Positions 1 through 7,864 of a stretch of DNA of 32,425 bases are shown here, piece by piece. A program made the translations under genes and the position numbers. The DNA comes from Hydrogenophaga intermedia (GTDB lineage: Bacteria > Pseudomonadota > Gammaproteobacteria > Burkholderiales > Burkholderiaceae_C), in contig NZ_CCAE010000052.1 of assembly GCF_000723405.1 (NCBI RefSeq), forward strand, positions 1 through 32,425, written 5' to 3'. The stretch's first letter is position 1, and each line of letters begins with the position of its first letter. The notes under the pieces were generated by a model. The model was not told the origin of the DNA. It worked only from the letters and a program-made list of their open reading frames with translations, and did no database searches.

Positions 1-509
1 GCCATGGCGTAGCTCAGCGCCAGGTCGCGCGCCTTGCCGCTCTTGTCCTGGTGCACGGCCACCAGGTGGGGCACGCCGCCGCCTTGCGCGTAGGTGCTGC
101 GAACCGTGTGGCCCGGGGCCTTGGGCGCCACCATCCACACGTCCAGGTCGGCGCGCGGCACCACCTGGTTGTAGTGCACGTTGAAGCCGTGCGCGAAGGC
201 CAGGGACGCGCCCTGCTTGATGTTGGGCTCGACGTTGTTGCGGTAGACCTCGGCGATCTGCTCGTCGGGCAGCAGGATCATGACGACGTCGGCGGACTTC
301 ACCGCGTCATTGACTTCCAGCACGTTCAAGCCGGCCTTGCCCACTTTGTCCCAGGACGCACCGCCCTTGCGCAGGCCCACCACCACCTTCACGCCGCTGT
401 CGTTGAGGTTCTGCGCGTGGGCGTGGCCCTGGCTGCCGTAGCCGATGATCGCGACCGTCTTGCCCTTGATGAGGGACAGATCGCAGTCCTTGTCGTAGAA
501 AACTTTCAT
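1..509 (-). CDS. ilvC: Ketol-acid reductoisomerase, N-terminal part (cut by window edge)
   Basis: Ketol-acid reductoisomerase catalyses the NADPH-dependent isomerisation and reduction of acetolactate in valine, leucine and isoleucine synthesis. The reading frame starts MKVFYDKDCDLSLIKGKTVA at 509 and continues with a Rossmann nucleotide-binding motif GYGSQGHAHAQN, the segment VVMILLPDEQ and AFAHGFNVHY. All are highly conserved in class I IlvC. About 169 of the usual ~338 residues lie in the window, and the rest runs off the left edge. It is the last gene of an ilvI-ilvH-ilvC set on the minus strand, 28 nt after ilvH. The family call is very secure; only completeness is unknown. Confidence 0.97.
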   Translation of the reverse strand, partial: MKVFYDKDCDLSLIKGKTVAIIGYGSQGHAHAQNLNDSGVKVVVGLRKGGASWDKVGKAGLNVLEVNDAVKSADVVMILLPDEQIAEVYRNNVEPNIKQGASLAFAHGFNVHYNQVVPRADLDVWMVAPKAPGHTVRSTYAQGGGVPHLVAVHQDKSGKARDLALSYAM

Positions 510-537
510 GGTTGCTCCGTTGGAATGGAAGGGGTGA

Positions 538-1029
538 TCAGACGCGCAGGATGCGTTCGCCGCGGCCGATGCCACTGGCGCCGGTTCGCACCGTCTCCAG
601 GATCGCGCCACGGTCGATGGCTTCCAGGAAGGCGTCGTTCTTGCCCTGGTCGCCAGTGAGTTCAATGGTGTAGCTTTTGTCGGTCACATCGATGATGCGG
701 CCCCGGAAGATGTCGGCCATGCGCTTCATCTCCTCGCGTTCCTTGCCCACCGCGCGCACCTTCACCATCATGAGCTCGCGCTCGGTGTAGGCTCCCTCGG
801 TGAGGTCGACGACCTTGACCACCTCGATGAGGCGGTTCAGGTGCTTGGTGATCTGCTCGATGACGTCGTCCGACCCGGTGGTCTGGATCGTCATGCGCGA
901 GAGGCTCGGGTCCTCGGTCGGCGCGACGGTGAGCGATTCGATGTTGTAGCCACGGGCCGAGAACAGGCCCACCACGCGGGAGAGTGCGCCGGGCTCGTTC
1001 TCGAGCAGCACGGCAATGATGTGCTTCAT
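538..1029 (-). CDS. ilvH: Acetolactate synthase small (regulatory) subunit
   Basis: Regulatory subunit of acetohydroxyacid synthase. It activates the catalytic subunit and confers valine feedback inhibition. The 163-residue product has the length of E. coli IlvH rather than the much shorter IlvN. The N-terminal ACT domain (about residues 3-76) shows the conserved opening HIIAVLLENEPGALSRVVGL, then RGYNIESLTVAPTEDPSLSRMT. The C-terminal domain contains VKVRAVGKEREEMKRMADIFRG. A ribosome site GAGGAAG lies 6 nt before the ATG at 1029. The gene follows ilvI by 111 nt, a gap that contains a strong hairpin, and precedes ilvC by 28 nt, so the three are probably one transcript. Confidence 0.97.
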   Translation of the reverse strand: MKHIIAVLLENEPGALSRVVGLFSARGYNIESLTVAPTEDPSLSRMTIQTTGSDDVIEQITKHLNRLIEVVKVVDLTEGAYTERELMMVKVRAVGKEREEMKRMADIFRGRIIDVTDKSYTIELTGDQGKNDAFLEAIDRGAILETVRTGASGIGRGERILRV

Positions 1030-1057
1030 ATGCAGCTTCCTCTTTTCGCCGCCCTCC

Positions 1058-1079
1058 CCCGTGCACGGTAATGCACGGG
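1058..1079. promoter_or_regulatory. Perfect 8-bp stem-loop between ilvI and ilvH
   Basis: CCCGTGCA and TGCACGGG flank a 6-nt loop, giving a perfect 8-bp stem in the ilvI-ilvH gap. No T-run follows on the minus strand, so it does not look like an intrinsic terminator. It could be an mRNA stability or processing element that sets the large-to-small subunit ratio, or a protein-binding palindrome. The structure is seen directly; the role is inference. Confidence 0.45.
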
Positions 1080-1140
1080 CTCGACGGTCAATAGATTCGA
1101 CTAGGGGATGGACCCGCCTCGCGGCGGATCCGACGGGCGA

Positions 1141-2922
1141 TTACAGGTCTTCCGAACCCAGCAGCATCTCGGTGATGCCCTTGCCGGCCTGAACCATGGG
1201 GAACACGTTCTCGGTCGGGTCGGTGCGGAAGTCCATGAAGACCGTGCGGTCCTTGAGCTTGCGCGCCTCGCGCAGCGCGGGCTCCACGTCCTCGGGGCGC
1301 TCGATCAGCAGGCCCACGTGGCCATAGGCCTCGGCCAGCTTCACGAAGTTGGGCAGCGCGTCCATGTAGCTGTGGCTGTAGCGGCCGGAGTACTCGATCT
1401 CCTGCCACTGGCGCACCATGCCCAGGTACCGGTTGTTGAGCGAGACCACCTTGATCGGCGTGTTGTACTGCAGGCAGGTGGACAGCTCCTGGATGCACAT
1501 CTGCACCGAGCCTTCGCCGGTGATGCAGAACACCTCGGATTCGGGCTTGGCCAGCTTGATGCCCATGGCGTAGGGAATGCCCACCCCCATGGTGCCCAGG
1601 CCGCCCGAGTTGATCCAGCGGCGCGGCTCGTCAAAGCGATAGAACTGCGCGGCCCACATCTGGTGCTGGCCGACGTCGGAGGTGATGTACGTCTCCGTGT
1701 CCTTGGTCATGTTCCACAGGGTCTCGATGACCATCTGCGGCTTGATGACGTCCTTGTTGCCACGGTCGTATTTGAGGCAATCGCGCGAGCGCCAGCCTTC
1801 GATCGTCTTCCACCAATCGGCCAGGGCCTTCTCGTCGGCGCGCTGCGGCGTCTCGCGCACCATGTGGATGAGCTCGGTGAGCACGTCCTTCACATCGCCG
1901 ACGATGGGCACATCGACCTTGACCCGCTTGGAAATGCTCGACGGGTCGATGTCGATGTGGATGATCTTGCGTTCGTTCTGCGCAAAGTGCTTGGGGTTGC
2001 CGATCACGCGGTCGTCGAAGCGCGCGCCCACGGCCAGCAGCACGTCGCAGTTCTGCATGGCATTGTTGGCTTCGATGGTGCCGTGCATGCCCAGCATGCC
2101 GAGGAACTTGCGGTCCGACGCCGGATAGGCGCCCAGGCCCATGAGCGTATTCGTGACCGGGTAGCCGAGCATGTCCACCAGGGTGCGCAGCTCTTGCGTG
2201 GCGTTGCCCAGCAGCACGCCGCCGCCGGTGTAGATGTAGGGGCGCTTGGCACCCAGCAGCAACTGCAGCGCCTTGCGGATCTGCCCGCCATGGCCCTTGC
2301 GCACGGGGTTGTACGAGCGCATGGGCGCCGCCTCGGGGTAACCCGTCCAGGTGGCCTTGTTGAAGGACACGTCCTTGGGCACATCGACCACCACCGGGCC
2401 GGGGCGGCCGGTGCGCGCGATGTGGAAGGCCTTCTTCATCACCTCGGCCATCTGGCGCACGTCCTTCACCAGGAAGTTGTGCTTGACGATGGGGCGGGTG
2501 ATGCCGACGGTGTCGCACTCCTGGAAGGCGTCGAGGCCGATCGCCGCCGAGGGCACCTGCCCGGTGATGATCACCATCGGGATGCTATCCATGTACGCCG
2601 TGGCGATGCCAGTGACCGCGTTGGTCACGCCAGGACCCGAGGTGACGAGGGCCACGCCCACATCGCCCGTGGCACGGGCGTAGCCATCGGCGGCATGCAC
2701 GGCGGCCTGCTCGTGGCGCACCAGCACGTGCTGGATGCTCTCCTGCTTGTAGAACGCGTCGTAGATATGCAGTACGGCGCCGCCGGGATAACCCCAGACG
2801 TACTTGACGCCTTCGGCCTGCAGGGCTTTGACGAGGATTTCCGCGCCGCGGAGTTCTTGGGAGGGCTCGCCGGCTGTGGATGCGGCGGCGGCCGAGGCCA
2901 GTTCGGCCTTGGTGATGTCCAT
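1141..2922 (-). CDS. ilvI: Acetolactate synthase large (catalytic) subunit
   Basis: Thiamine-diphosphate enzyme that condenses pyruvate with pyruvate or 2-oxobutyrate in the first common step of branched-chain amino acid synthesis. The 593-residue product has the usual three domains. The N-terminal PYR domain carries the catalytic glutamate at about residue 71 (VRHEQAAVHAADGYAR). The central FAD-binding domain includes GARFDDRV. The C-terminal PP domain has a GEGS motif followed by NNRYLGMVRQWQ, the metal-diphosphate site. The frame is open to 3099, but the ATG at 2922 (MDITKAEL) is preferred because conserved ILVKAL/GVKYVWGYPGG sequence begins soon after it and an AAAGG site lies upstream. 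It heads the ilvI-ilvH-ilvC operon. Confidence 0.96.
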   Translation of the reverse strand: MDITKAELASAAAASTAGEPSQELRGAEILVKALQAEGVKYVWGYPGGAVLHIYDAFYKQESIQHVLVRHEQAAVHAADGYARATGDVGVALVTSGPGVTNAVTGIATAYMDSIPMVIITGQVPSAAIGLDAFQECDTVGITRPIVKHNFLVKDVRQMAEVMKKAFHIARTGRPGPVVVDVPKDVSFNKATWTGYPEAAPMRSYNPVRKGHGGQIRKALQLLLGAKRPYIYTGGGVLLGNATQELRTLVDMLGYPVTNTLMGLGAYPASDRKFLGMLGMHGTIEANNAMQNCDVLLAVGARFDDRVIGNPKHFAQNERKIIHIDIDPSSISKRVKVDVPIVGDVKDVLTELIHMVRETPQRADEKALADWWKTIEGWRSRDCLKYDRGNKDVIKPQMVIETLWNMTKDTETYITSDVGQHQMWAAQFYRFDEPRRWINSGGLGTMGVGIPYAMGIKLAKPESEVFCITGEGSVQMCIQELSTCLQYNTPIKVVSLNNRYLGMVRQWQEIEYSGRYSHSYMDALPNFVKLAEAYGHVGLLIERPEDVEPALREARKLKDRTVFMDFRTDPTENVFPMVQAGKGITEMLLGSEDL

Positions 2923-3164
2923 GATCAACCTTTCGAGAATTTCTCTGACGAAAAACCTTGGGTGCCCCTTGGCCCACCCTTGTGGGGCGGCTTCGGGACT
3001 TGAGACCAGTGGCCATGAGCGGAACGAATACCCGCCGGACCCTGATCCGTTTGCCTTGTGAAGACGGAAGCCCGGGATTATGGCACCGCAGCAAAGCACG
3101 GTCGCCGGCTTTTCGTCGGCCTTGACCGGAATGCGACAATCCCGGCCTTCCCGCCTCTGCCGAT
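2923..3164 (-). promoter_or_regulatory. ilvI 5' region with possible promoter and two alternative hairpins
   Basis: This gap separates ilvI from the divergent RDD gene. On the minus strand a CATAAT hexamer at about 3074-3079 could be a -10 box, giving a leader of roughly 150 nt; no good -35 box was seen. Within 2955-2986 (minus strand) a 5-bp hairpin CCCAC/GTGGG overlaps a second one, GGGTG/CACCC, and five T residues lie four bases after the second stem. That is the layout of a weak attenuator. The short reading frames in the leader are not enriched in Ile, Val or Leu codons, so classical leader-peptide attenuation is not supported. The regulatory role is inference. Confidence 0.35.
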
Positions 3165-3722
3165 ATGACCTCCGACGCCCCAGCCGCCGGCGCCGCCGCC
3201 CGCCCCGACCTCAACGCCCCTTCGCTGCGCCGCCGCATGGCCTGCTGGCTCTATGAAGGCATGCTCATGTTCGGCGTGGTGTTCATCGCCGGCTACCTGT
3301 TCTCCGCCCTCACGCAGCAACGCCACGCGCTGGAGGGCCGCCACGCCCTGCAGGCCTTCCTGTTCGTGGTGTTCGGCATCTACTTCACGTGGTTCTGGCA
3401 CAAGGGACAAACCCTGGCGCAAAAGACCTGGCACATCCGCGTGGTCGACACGGCAGGCAATCCGATCGGTCAGGCGCGAGCCCTGGTGCGCTACGTGCTC
3501 TCGTGGCTGTGGCTGTTGCCGCCGCTGGCCCTGAGCTGGGTGCTGGGCGCCCAGGGGGGCGAAACCGCGGTGCTGCTGATCGGCTGGGTGCTGGTCTACG
3601 CCCTGCTCTCGCGACTGCACGTGCAGCGCCAGTTCCCGCACGACGCGCTGGCCGGCACACGACTGGTGCATTACGCGCCACCCCCGCAACAGAAAAAGCC
3701 CAGGAAGCAGCGCCAGCCGTGA
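3165..3722 (+). CDS. RDD family membrane protein
   Basis: A 185-residue inner-membrane protein of the RDD family. Hydrophobic segments lie at about residues 29-49, 62-80, 108-130 and 131-148. The segment FWHKGQTLAQKTWHIRVVDTAGNPIG, with the following arginine-rich turn, is the hallmark middle part of RDD proteins, and the C-terminus FPHDALAGTRLV is also typical. Family members are associated with ion exchange or membrane homeostasis, but no specific substrate can be inferred here. The stop codon overlaps the GTG start of dgkA, and the same GTGA overlap joins dgkA to the next gene, so the three are translationally coupled. It is transcribed divergently from ilvI. Confidence 0.85.
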   Translation: MTSDAPAAGAAARPDLNAPSLRRRMACWLYEGMLMFGVVFIAGYLFSALTQQRHALEGRHALQAFLFVVFGIYFTWFWHKGQTLAQKTWHIRVVDTAGNPIGQARALVRYVLSWLWLLPPLALSWVLGAQGGETAVLLIGWVLVYALLSRLHVQRQFPHDALAGTRLVHYAPPPQQKKPRKQRQP

Positions 3723-4114
3723 ACACCCCCGAAGTGAACCCGCAGAAGCGCCGCCGCGGCCTCAGCCGCGTGTGGCACGCGCTGTTCTACTCGCTCGCCG
3801 GCCTTCGCGCCGGCTGGGACGAGCCAGCCTTCCGCCAGGAAGCCCTCGCCGCGCTCGTGCTGGTGCCAGCGGCCTTCTGGGTGGGCCGTGGCTGGGTCGA
3901 GGTGGCGCTGCTGATCGGCACCGTGGTGCTGGTGATGGTGGTGGAGTTGCTCAACACCGGGATCGAGACCGCCATCGACCGCATCGGCCCCGAATGGCAC
4001 GCGCTGTCCAAGCGGGCCAAGGACATGGGCAGCGCCGCCGTGCTGCTGAGCTTGCTGCTGTGTGGCGGCACCTGGCTGGCGGCGCTGTGGGTGCACGCCA
4101 AGGATCTGTTGTGA
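3719..4114 (+). CDS. dgkA: Diacylglycerol kinase (DgkA type)
   Basis: Integral membrane kinase that phosphorylates diacylglycerol to phosphatidate, recycling diacylglycerol left by membrane-derived glycan synthesis. The 131-residue product is close to the 122 of E. coli DgkA. The signature ELLNTGIETAIDRIG (about residues 76-90) and KRAKDMGSAAV (98-108) carry the conserved catalytic and metal-binding Glu, Asn, Lys and Asp residues. A further glutamate sits in RQEAL near residue 41. Three transmembrane helices are predicted by eye. The GTG at 3719 is chosen because it overlaps the upstream stop (GTGA) and gives the normal length; the frame is open further upstream, but that part is shadow of the RDD gene. 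Confidence 0.93.
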   Translation: MNTPEVNPQKRRRGLSRVWHALFYSLAGLRAGWDEPAFRQEALAALVLVPAAFWVGRGWVEVALLIGTVVLVMVVELLNTGIETAIDRIGPEWHALSKRAKDMGSAAVLLSLLLCGGTWLAALWVHAKDLL

Positions 4115-4698
4115 ACGAACCCAGCTTTTCCCTTTGCGTGTACTGCGGCTCGCGGCCCGGCGCGAGCCCCGCGTTCCTGGAAGCCGCCCGCCGGGTGGGC
4201 GAGTGGATCGGCCGTCACGGCGGCCAGCTCGTCTACGGCGGTGGCCGCAACGGCCTGATGGGCGTGGTGGCCGACAGCACGCTCAAGGCCGGGGGCCGGG
4301 TGGTCGGCATCATCCCCAAGGCACTGGTGGAAAAGGAATGGGCCCACAACGGCTGCACCGAGCTGCACGTGGTGGACACCATGCACGAGCGCAAGCGCCT
4401 CATGGCCGAGCACGCGCACGCCTTCCTGGCCCTGCCCGGCGGCATCGGCACCTTCGAGGAGTTCTTCGAGGTCTGGACCTGGCGTCAGCTTGGCTACCAC
4501 GACAAGCCCGTGGGCCTGCTCGACGTGGGCGGCTACTACGAAGGCCTGATGGCCTTCCTGCGCACCGCGGTGCAGGCGCAGTTCATGGGCGATTGGCAGA
4601 TGGACCTGATCCGTGTGGATGCCGACGCCGAGCGCCTGCTGCCGGCGCTGATCGAGGCGGGTGGCACAGCACCCCAGCCCCGGCTCGACGAGATCTGA
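4111..4698 (+). CDS. LOG family protein (possible cytokinin riboside 5'-monophosphate phosphoribohydrolase)
   Basis: A 195-residue soluble protein of the TIGR00730/LOG family. It has the nucleotide-binding start LCVYCGSRPGASPAF, the motif GGGRNGLMGVVAD, and the signature PGGIGTFEEFFE at about residues 109-120 with the family glutamate. Characterised members hydrolyse nucleoside 5'-monophosphates to free base and ribose 5-phosphate. In bacteria without cytokinin signalling the physiological role is uncertain. The GTG start at 4111 overlaps the dgkA stop (GTGA), so the gene is translated with dgkA and the RDD gene. It is convergent with glnB. The family call is secure; the substrate is not known. 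Confidence 0.9.
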   Translation: MNEPSFSLCVYCGSRPGASPAFLEAARRVGEWIGRHGGQLVYGGGRNGLMGVVADSTLKAGGRVVGIIPKALVEKEWAHNGCTELHVVDTMHERKRLMAEHAHAFLALPGGIGTFEEFFEVWTWRQLGYHDKPVGLLDVGGYYEGLMAFLRTAVQAQFMGDWQMDLIRVDADAERLLPALIEAGGTAPQPRLDEI

Positions 4699-4715
4699 GA
4701 GCGGCCGCGCTCAGA
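4694..4715. terminator. Inverted repeat at the convergent LOG/glnB ends
   Basis: TCTGAG and CTCAGA enclose the self-complementary core GCGGCCGC with one mismatched pair, making a compact GC-rich hairpin that includes both stop codons. It lacks a T-run, so it may act as a weak or bidirectional transcription barrier. It could also be a chance product of high GC. Confidence 0.35.
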
Positions 4716-5049
4716 CCGCGGTTTCGTCCTCTTCACCGGTGCGGATGCGCACCACGCGCTCGACCGAGGTGACGAAGATCTTGCCGTCGCCGATTTTGCC
4801 GGTGCGCGCGGCGCGCACGATGGCGTCGACGCAGCGATCGACATCGTCGTCCTTCACCACGACCTCGACCTTCACCTTGGGCAGGAAGTCGACCACGTAC
4901 TCGGCGCCGCGGTAGAGCTCGGTGTGTCCCTTCTGCCGGCCGAAACCTTTCACCTCCGTCACCGTCAGGCCGGTCACGCCTTGTTCGGCCAGCGCTTCGC
5001 GCACCTCTTCGAGCTTGAACGGCTTGATGACGGCGGTGATCTGTTTCAT
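4711..5049 (-). CDS. glnB: Nitrogen regulatory protein PII (GlnB type)
   Basis: Trimeric signal protein that reports 2-oxoglutarate, ATP/ADP and glutamine status to targets such as NtrB and GlnE. The 112-residue product has the T-loop with uridylylation tyrosine Y51 in RGAEYVVDFLPK, the signature TEVKGFGRQKGHTELYRGAE, and the C-terminal TGKIGDGKIFV with RIRTGEED. Its sequence in the 60-90 region resembles E. coli GlnB (VVxDDxVDxCVDxIxR) more than GlnK, and no amtB is adjacent, which favours GlnB. It is monocistronic as far as seen: 86 nt upstream lies the end of another minus-strand gene. The GlnB versus GlnK assignment is less sure than the family. Confidence 0.94.
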   Translation of the reverse strand: MKQITAVIKPFKLEEVREALAEQGVTGLTVTEVKGFGRQKGHTELYRGAEYVVDFLPKVKVEVVVKDDDVDRCVDAIVRAARTGKIGDGKIFVTSVERVVRIRTGEEDETAV

Positions 5050-5135
5050 GAGCGGTGACCTTGGTTGATGACGGAACGTGCCGAAAAATGTATCACGCTC
5101 ACGTCATCGCAAGGACCGGGGGCGCCGACGCCCGC

Positions 5136-6086
5136 TTACTGGCAGGTGAATGCAACGCCCCAGGAGCCGGGTGGGGTCATGTCGGTGATCGCCGCGTTGC
5201 CCACCAGCTGGATCTCGATCGCGTCCCGGGCATCGAAGTCGACCGCTGTGGCCACTTCGCAGGAACGTGTCGTGCTGTTGATGGTGCACACGAGTGCCGT
5301 GTCGTGGGTGTCGAGCGCCGACAGGTCCGGACCCGGCGTGTGCTGCACGGTGAACCGGTAGCTGGTACCGGCCGCCGGCTGCCCCAGAGTGGCCACCTGC
5401 AAACGCGCCTGGGTGCAGGCACGCGGCAACAGCACGGGATTGCGGGCATTGGCGTTGGGGCCCTGCGGCCAGAGGTTGTAGGTGCCATTGCCGAAGGTGC
5501 TGTTGGACGCGATGCTCCATTGGAGGTCGACACTGGCGGGACCCGCCGGGCCTTGGGGGCCGGGCGCACCGTCCTGCCCGTCCGAGCCTGGAGGGCCCGT
5601 GAGACCCAGCAGGGACAGGCCGGGAGTCGGCCAGACGCCCGCGGTCTTGGGGCCGTACAGGATGGACGTGCTGCGGTCGAGGTAGTAGTCACCGTCGCGC
5701 CCGGTGACCGAGGAGGGGGCGCCTGCACCGGCGAGGATGCGAGAACCATCGGTGCCGTTCGCTCCATTCGTGCCGTCCTCACCATCTTGACCGTCTTGTC
5801 CATCGGCGCCCGGCGCGCCCCCAAGTGCCCGGGCCGGCCGCGGCCACCGCCCTTGCGTGCGTGGCCCGTAGAGCAGCATCGCCTGCGCATCCAGGTAGAA
5901 CTGCCCATCGCTGCCCATTGCGTCGTCGGGCTCGCCCGAGCCGCTCAGGATCACGGCCTGAGCCGGGGCCTCCACCACGCGCTCGACCACCCGCACGTCG
6001 TCGCCACCGCCGCAGGCGACCACGGAGCCGGCGGCCGTCAGCAGGATCGCCCACCAACGGCAGGACATACGCAACGTCGGACGCAT
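5136..6086 (-). CDS. Collagen-like lipoprotein
   Basis: A 316-residue predicted surface lipoprotein. Residues 1-25 form a lipoprotein signal with lipobox V-V-A-C and acylated Cys25; the following Gly suggests outer-membrane sorting. Two Gly-X-Y collagen-like runs occur at about 93-114 and 161-182. Each follows a copy of a module of form DG-x-x-YLD-(7)-LYGP-x-(2-3)-G-x-WP (about 60-82 and 131-153). The C-terminal ~130 residues form a beta-rich domain with paired cysteines and no recognised function. The gene starts on the last base of the upstream tail-collar gene's stop (TGATG), so the two are coupled. Similar modules occur in phage tail and surface fibre proteins. The role is unknown; surface display or adhesion is inference. 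Confidence 0.8.
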   Translation of the reverse strand: MRPTLRMSCRWWAILLTAAGSVVACGGGDDVRVVERVVEAPAQAVILSGSGEPDDAMGSDGQFYLDAQAMLLYGPRTQGRWPRPARALGGAPGADGQDGQDGEDGTNGANGTDGSRILAGAGAPSSVTGRDGDYYLDRSTSILYGPKTAGVWPTPGLSLLGLTGPPGSDGQDGAPGPQGPAGPASVDLQWSIASNSTFGNGTYNLWPQGPNANARNPVLLPRACTQARLQVATLGQPAAGTSYRFTVQHTPGPDLSALDTHDTALVCTINSTTRSCEVATAVDFDARDAIEIQLVGNAAITDMTPPGSWGVAFTCQ

Positions 6087-6673
6087 CAGGGCCTCGGCGG
6101 GAAAACGCCCGCCAGCGCAATGATGTAGTTGAGGCCCAGCGCGGGGTTGCGCAGATTCAGAGGCTGGCCCGCACCCGTGGGCGACACCGTGACCTGCCCT
6201 TGCACTGGCAAGGGCGCAAGGCCGGCATTGGCCTCGGCTGCAGATGCGAAGGCCGGCAGGGGCACACCACCTTCACCCACGGGGTTGGCGGGCACGGCCC
6301 CAGTGGGATCGGTCAACGAGGCGCTGCCGCTGTAGCCCACCGGGCGAACGCCGCCGCTGTTGAAGCTGGCCGCATGTGTATGCGCGGGCAATTGGCTCTG
6401 CAGCAGTTGCACGCTCTCCTGACCCAGGTAGGACCCGAGCGAGATCGGGCTGAGGCCCTGACCGGCGCCGGCGCCAACGGCCGCGCGGCCCCGCAGGTCC
6501 GGCAACGCGAAAGTGGATACGCCGTCACCGCCGTAGGTGGCACCGATGAGGGAGTACAGCGCCCCGTACTGGCTGACGGACAACAGCCGGCCATCGCACA
6601 GCGCCCACCCGTCCGGGGCGTAGGAAAACGCGACAAGGCTGATTTCACCGATGAAAGGATCGGATGCGGACAA
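6086..6673 (-). CDS. Phage tail collar domain protein (microcystin-dependent-protein type)
   Basis: Contains the tail-collar fold signature DPFIGEISLVAF, then GWALCDGRLLSVSQYGALYSL, GATYGGDGVSTFALPDLRGR, and a later QLPAHTHAAS, in the usual order. Proteins of this type are often encoded singly in chromosomes outside prophages and are annotated microcystin-dependent protein; their cellular role is unclear. The TTG at 6673 is preferred because a CGGAG site lies 6 nt upstream and the product (195 residues) then begins just before the conserved domain. An in-frame ATG at 6742 would add 23 unconserved residues. It is coupled to the collagen-like lipoprotein gene. No other phage genes are nearby, so this is not a prophage. 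Confidence 0.85.
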   Translation of the reverse strand: MSASDPFIGEISLVAFSYAPDGWALCDGRLLSVSQYGALYSLIGATYGGDGVSTFALPDLRGRAAVGAGAGQGLSPISLGSYLGQESVQLLQSQLPAHTHAASFNSGGVRPVGYSGSASLTDPTGAVPANPVGEGGVPLPAFASAAEANAGLAPLPVQGQVTVSPTGAGQPLNLRNPALGLNYIIALAGVFPPRP

Positions 6674-6841
6674 TAGGTTCTCCGTGAGGTTGAAAAGAAG
6701 CGGGTCGCAGTCTAGGAAGGCGAGTGGTCTTTGCACCCACAAAACCCCCGGCCATCACGCAATCATCAGAGTCATCCGCCTCCTTGGCGCCGCGTGCCAT
6801 ACTGGCCGCGCCCCCCTTGTACGCCTCTGACCACGTCACCC

Positions 6842-7864
6842 ATGAGCCTCCACTGGCCCCGACATGTGCCCATCACCGTGAGCGTGCGCGGCGGCCACCC
6901 CGAGAACGTGCACCACGGCTCCTTCGCTGTGGTGGACCGCACGGGCCAGGTGCTTGCGACGGCGGGCGACGTGGACACGCCGGTGTTCACGCGCTCCTCG
7001 CTCAAGCCTTTCCAGGCCCTGCCCCTGATCGCCCGTGCGGCGGACCGGTTGGCACTGGACGACGCCGACATCGCCCTGCTGTGCGCCAGCCACAACGGTG
7101 AGCCCGAACACGTGGCCCGCGCGGCGGCGCTGCTGGCCCGCATCGGCGCCGACGAATCCGCCCTGGCTTGCGGCGCGCACGAACCCTACGTGTTCCGCTT
7201 CAATGGCCTGACGCCACCGCCTGGAGAGCGTTACGGCCCGCTGCACCACAACTGCTCGGGCAAGCACTCGGGCATGCTGCTGCTGGCCGACGCGCTCGGC
7301 GCGCCGCTGCGGGGCTATCTGTCGCCTGACCATCCGGCGCAGCGAGAGATCGCACGCTGCGTGAGCCACTGGTCCGGCGTGCCCGAGGCCTCACTGGTGC
7401 GCGGCATCGACGGCTGCAGCGCACCGAACTACGCCCTGCCCCTGCGCGCGCTGGCGCACGCCTTCGCGCGCCTCACCATCGCGGAACCCGACCCGGTGTA
7501 TGGCACCGCACCGCACCGCATCGCGCTCGCCATGAGCCAACACCCCCACCTGGTGAGCGGCCGGGGCCGCAACGACCTGCACCTCATGAACGCAGGCCGG
7601 GGCGACTGGGTCAGCAAGGTGGGCGCCGACGGTGTGCAGGCCATGGCGAGTTTCAGCCGCGGCATCGCAATCGCGGCCAAGTGCGGCGATGGCCAGCTCA
7701 CGCCGCTGATGGTGGCCCTGGTGGCGGCGCTGGAGCAGCTCGGCTGGACCGACGACGGCATCGACCGCGACGAACTCGCGCGCCTGCTGCCGCCACCGAT
7801 GAAGAACGCCGCCGGCGTGGAGGTCGGCGAGATGCGCGCCGTGCTGCACCTCTCGGCGGCCTGA
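6842..7864 (+). CDS. L-asparaginase II family protein
   Basis: A 340-residue protein of the Asparaginase_II family (the rhizobial AnsA-like type, unrelated to E. coli AnsB), predicted to hydrolyse asparagine to aspartate and ammonia. Conserved stretches are FTRSSLKPFQALPL, CASHNGEPEH, HHNCSGKHSGML, GIDGCSAPNYALPL, HPHLVSGRGRNDL, KVGADGVQ and GIAIAAKCGDG. The start at ATG 6842 matches the usual N-terminus with an early V-x-RGG. It is complete and convergent with nadE in the presumed ancestral order. Its last 67 bases are repeated, with changes, at 14801-14867 on the far side of the inserted operon. Confidence 0.9.
   Translation: MSLHWPRHVPITVSVRGGHPENVHHGSFAVVDRTGQVLATAGDVDTPVFTRSSLKPFQALPLIARAADRLALDDADIALLCASHNGEPEHVARAAALLARIGADESALACGAHEPYVFRFNGLTPPPGERYGPLHHNCSGKHSGMLLLADALGAPLRGYLSPDHPAQREIARCVSHWSGVPEASLVRGIDGCSAPNYALPLRALAHAFARLTIAEPDPVYGTAPHRIALAMSQHPHLVSGRGRNDLHLMNAGRGDWVSKVGADGVQAMASFSRGIAIAAKCGDGQLTPLMVALVAALEQLGWTDDGIDRDELARLLPPPMKNAAGVEVGEMRAVLHLSAA

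Noticed and set aside
1108..3003. Long plus-strand open frame of 631 codons across the ilvI region
   Set aside because: It is histidine- and leucine-rich antisense shadow of ilvI, a usual artefact of high-GC DNA; ilvI on the other strand is unmistakable.
4062..4772. Arginine-rich 236-codon frame overlapping the LOG gene
   Set aside because: Out-of-frame shadow of the LOG coding sequence.
5121..5140. Hairpin GGGCG/CGCCC downstream of the collagen-like gene as a terminator
   Set aside because: Short stem with no T-run on either strand; indistinguishable from background in GC-rich DNA.
6086..6673. Prophage, suggested by the tail-collar gene
   Set aside because: No capsid, terminase, lysis or integrase genes nearby; such single tail-collar genes are common in chromosomes.
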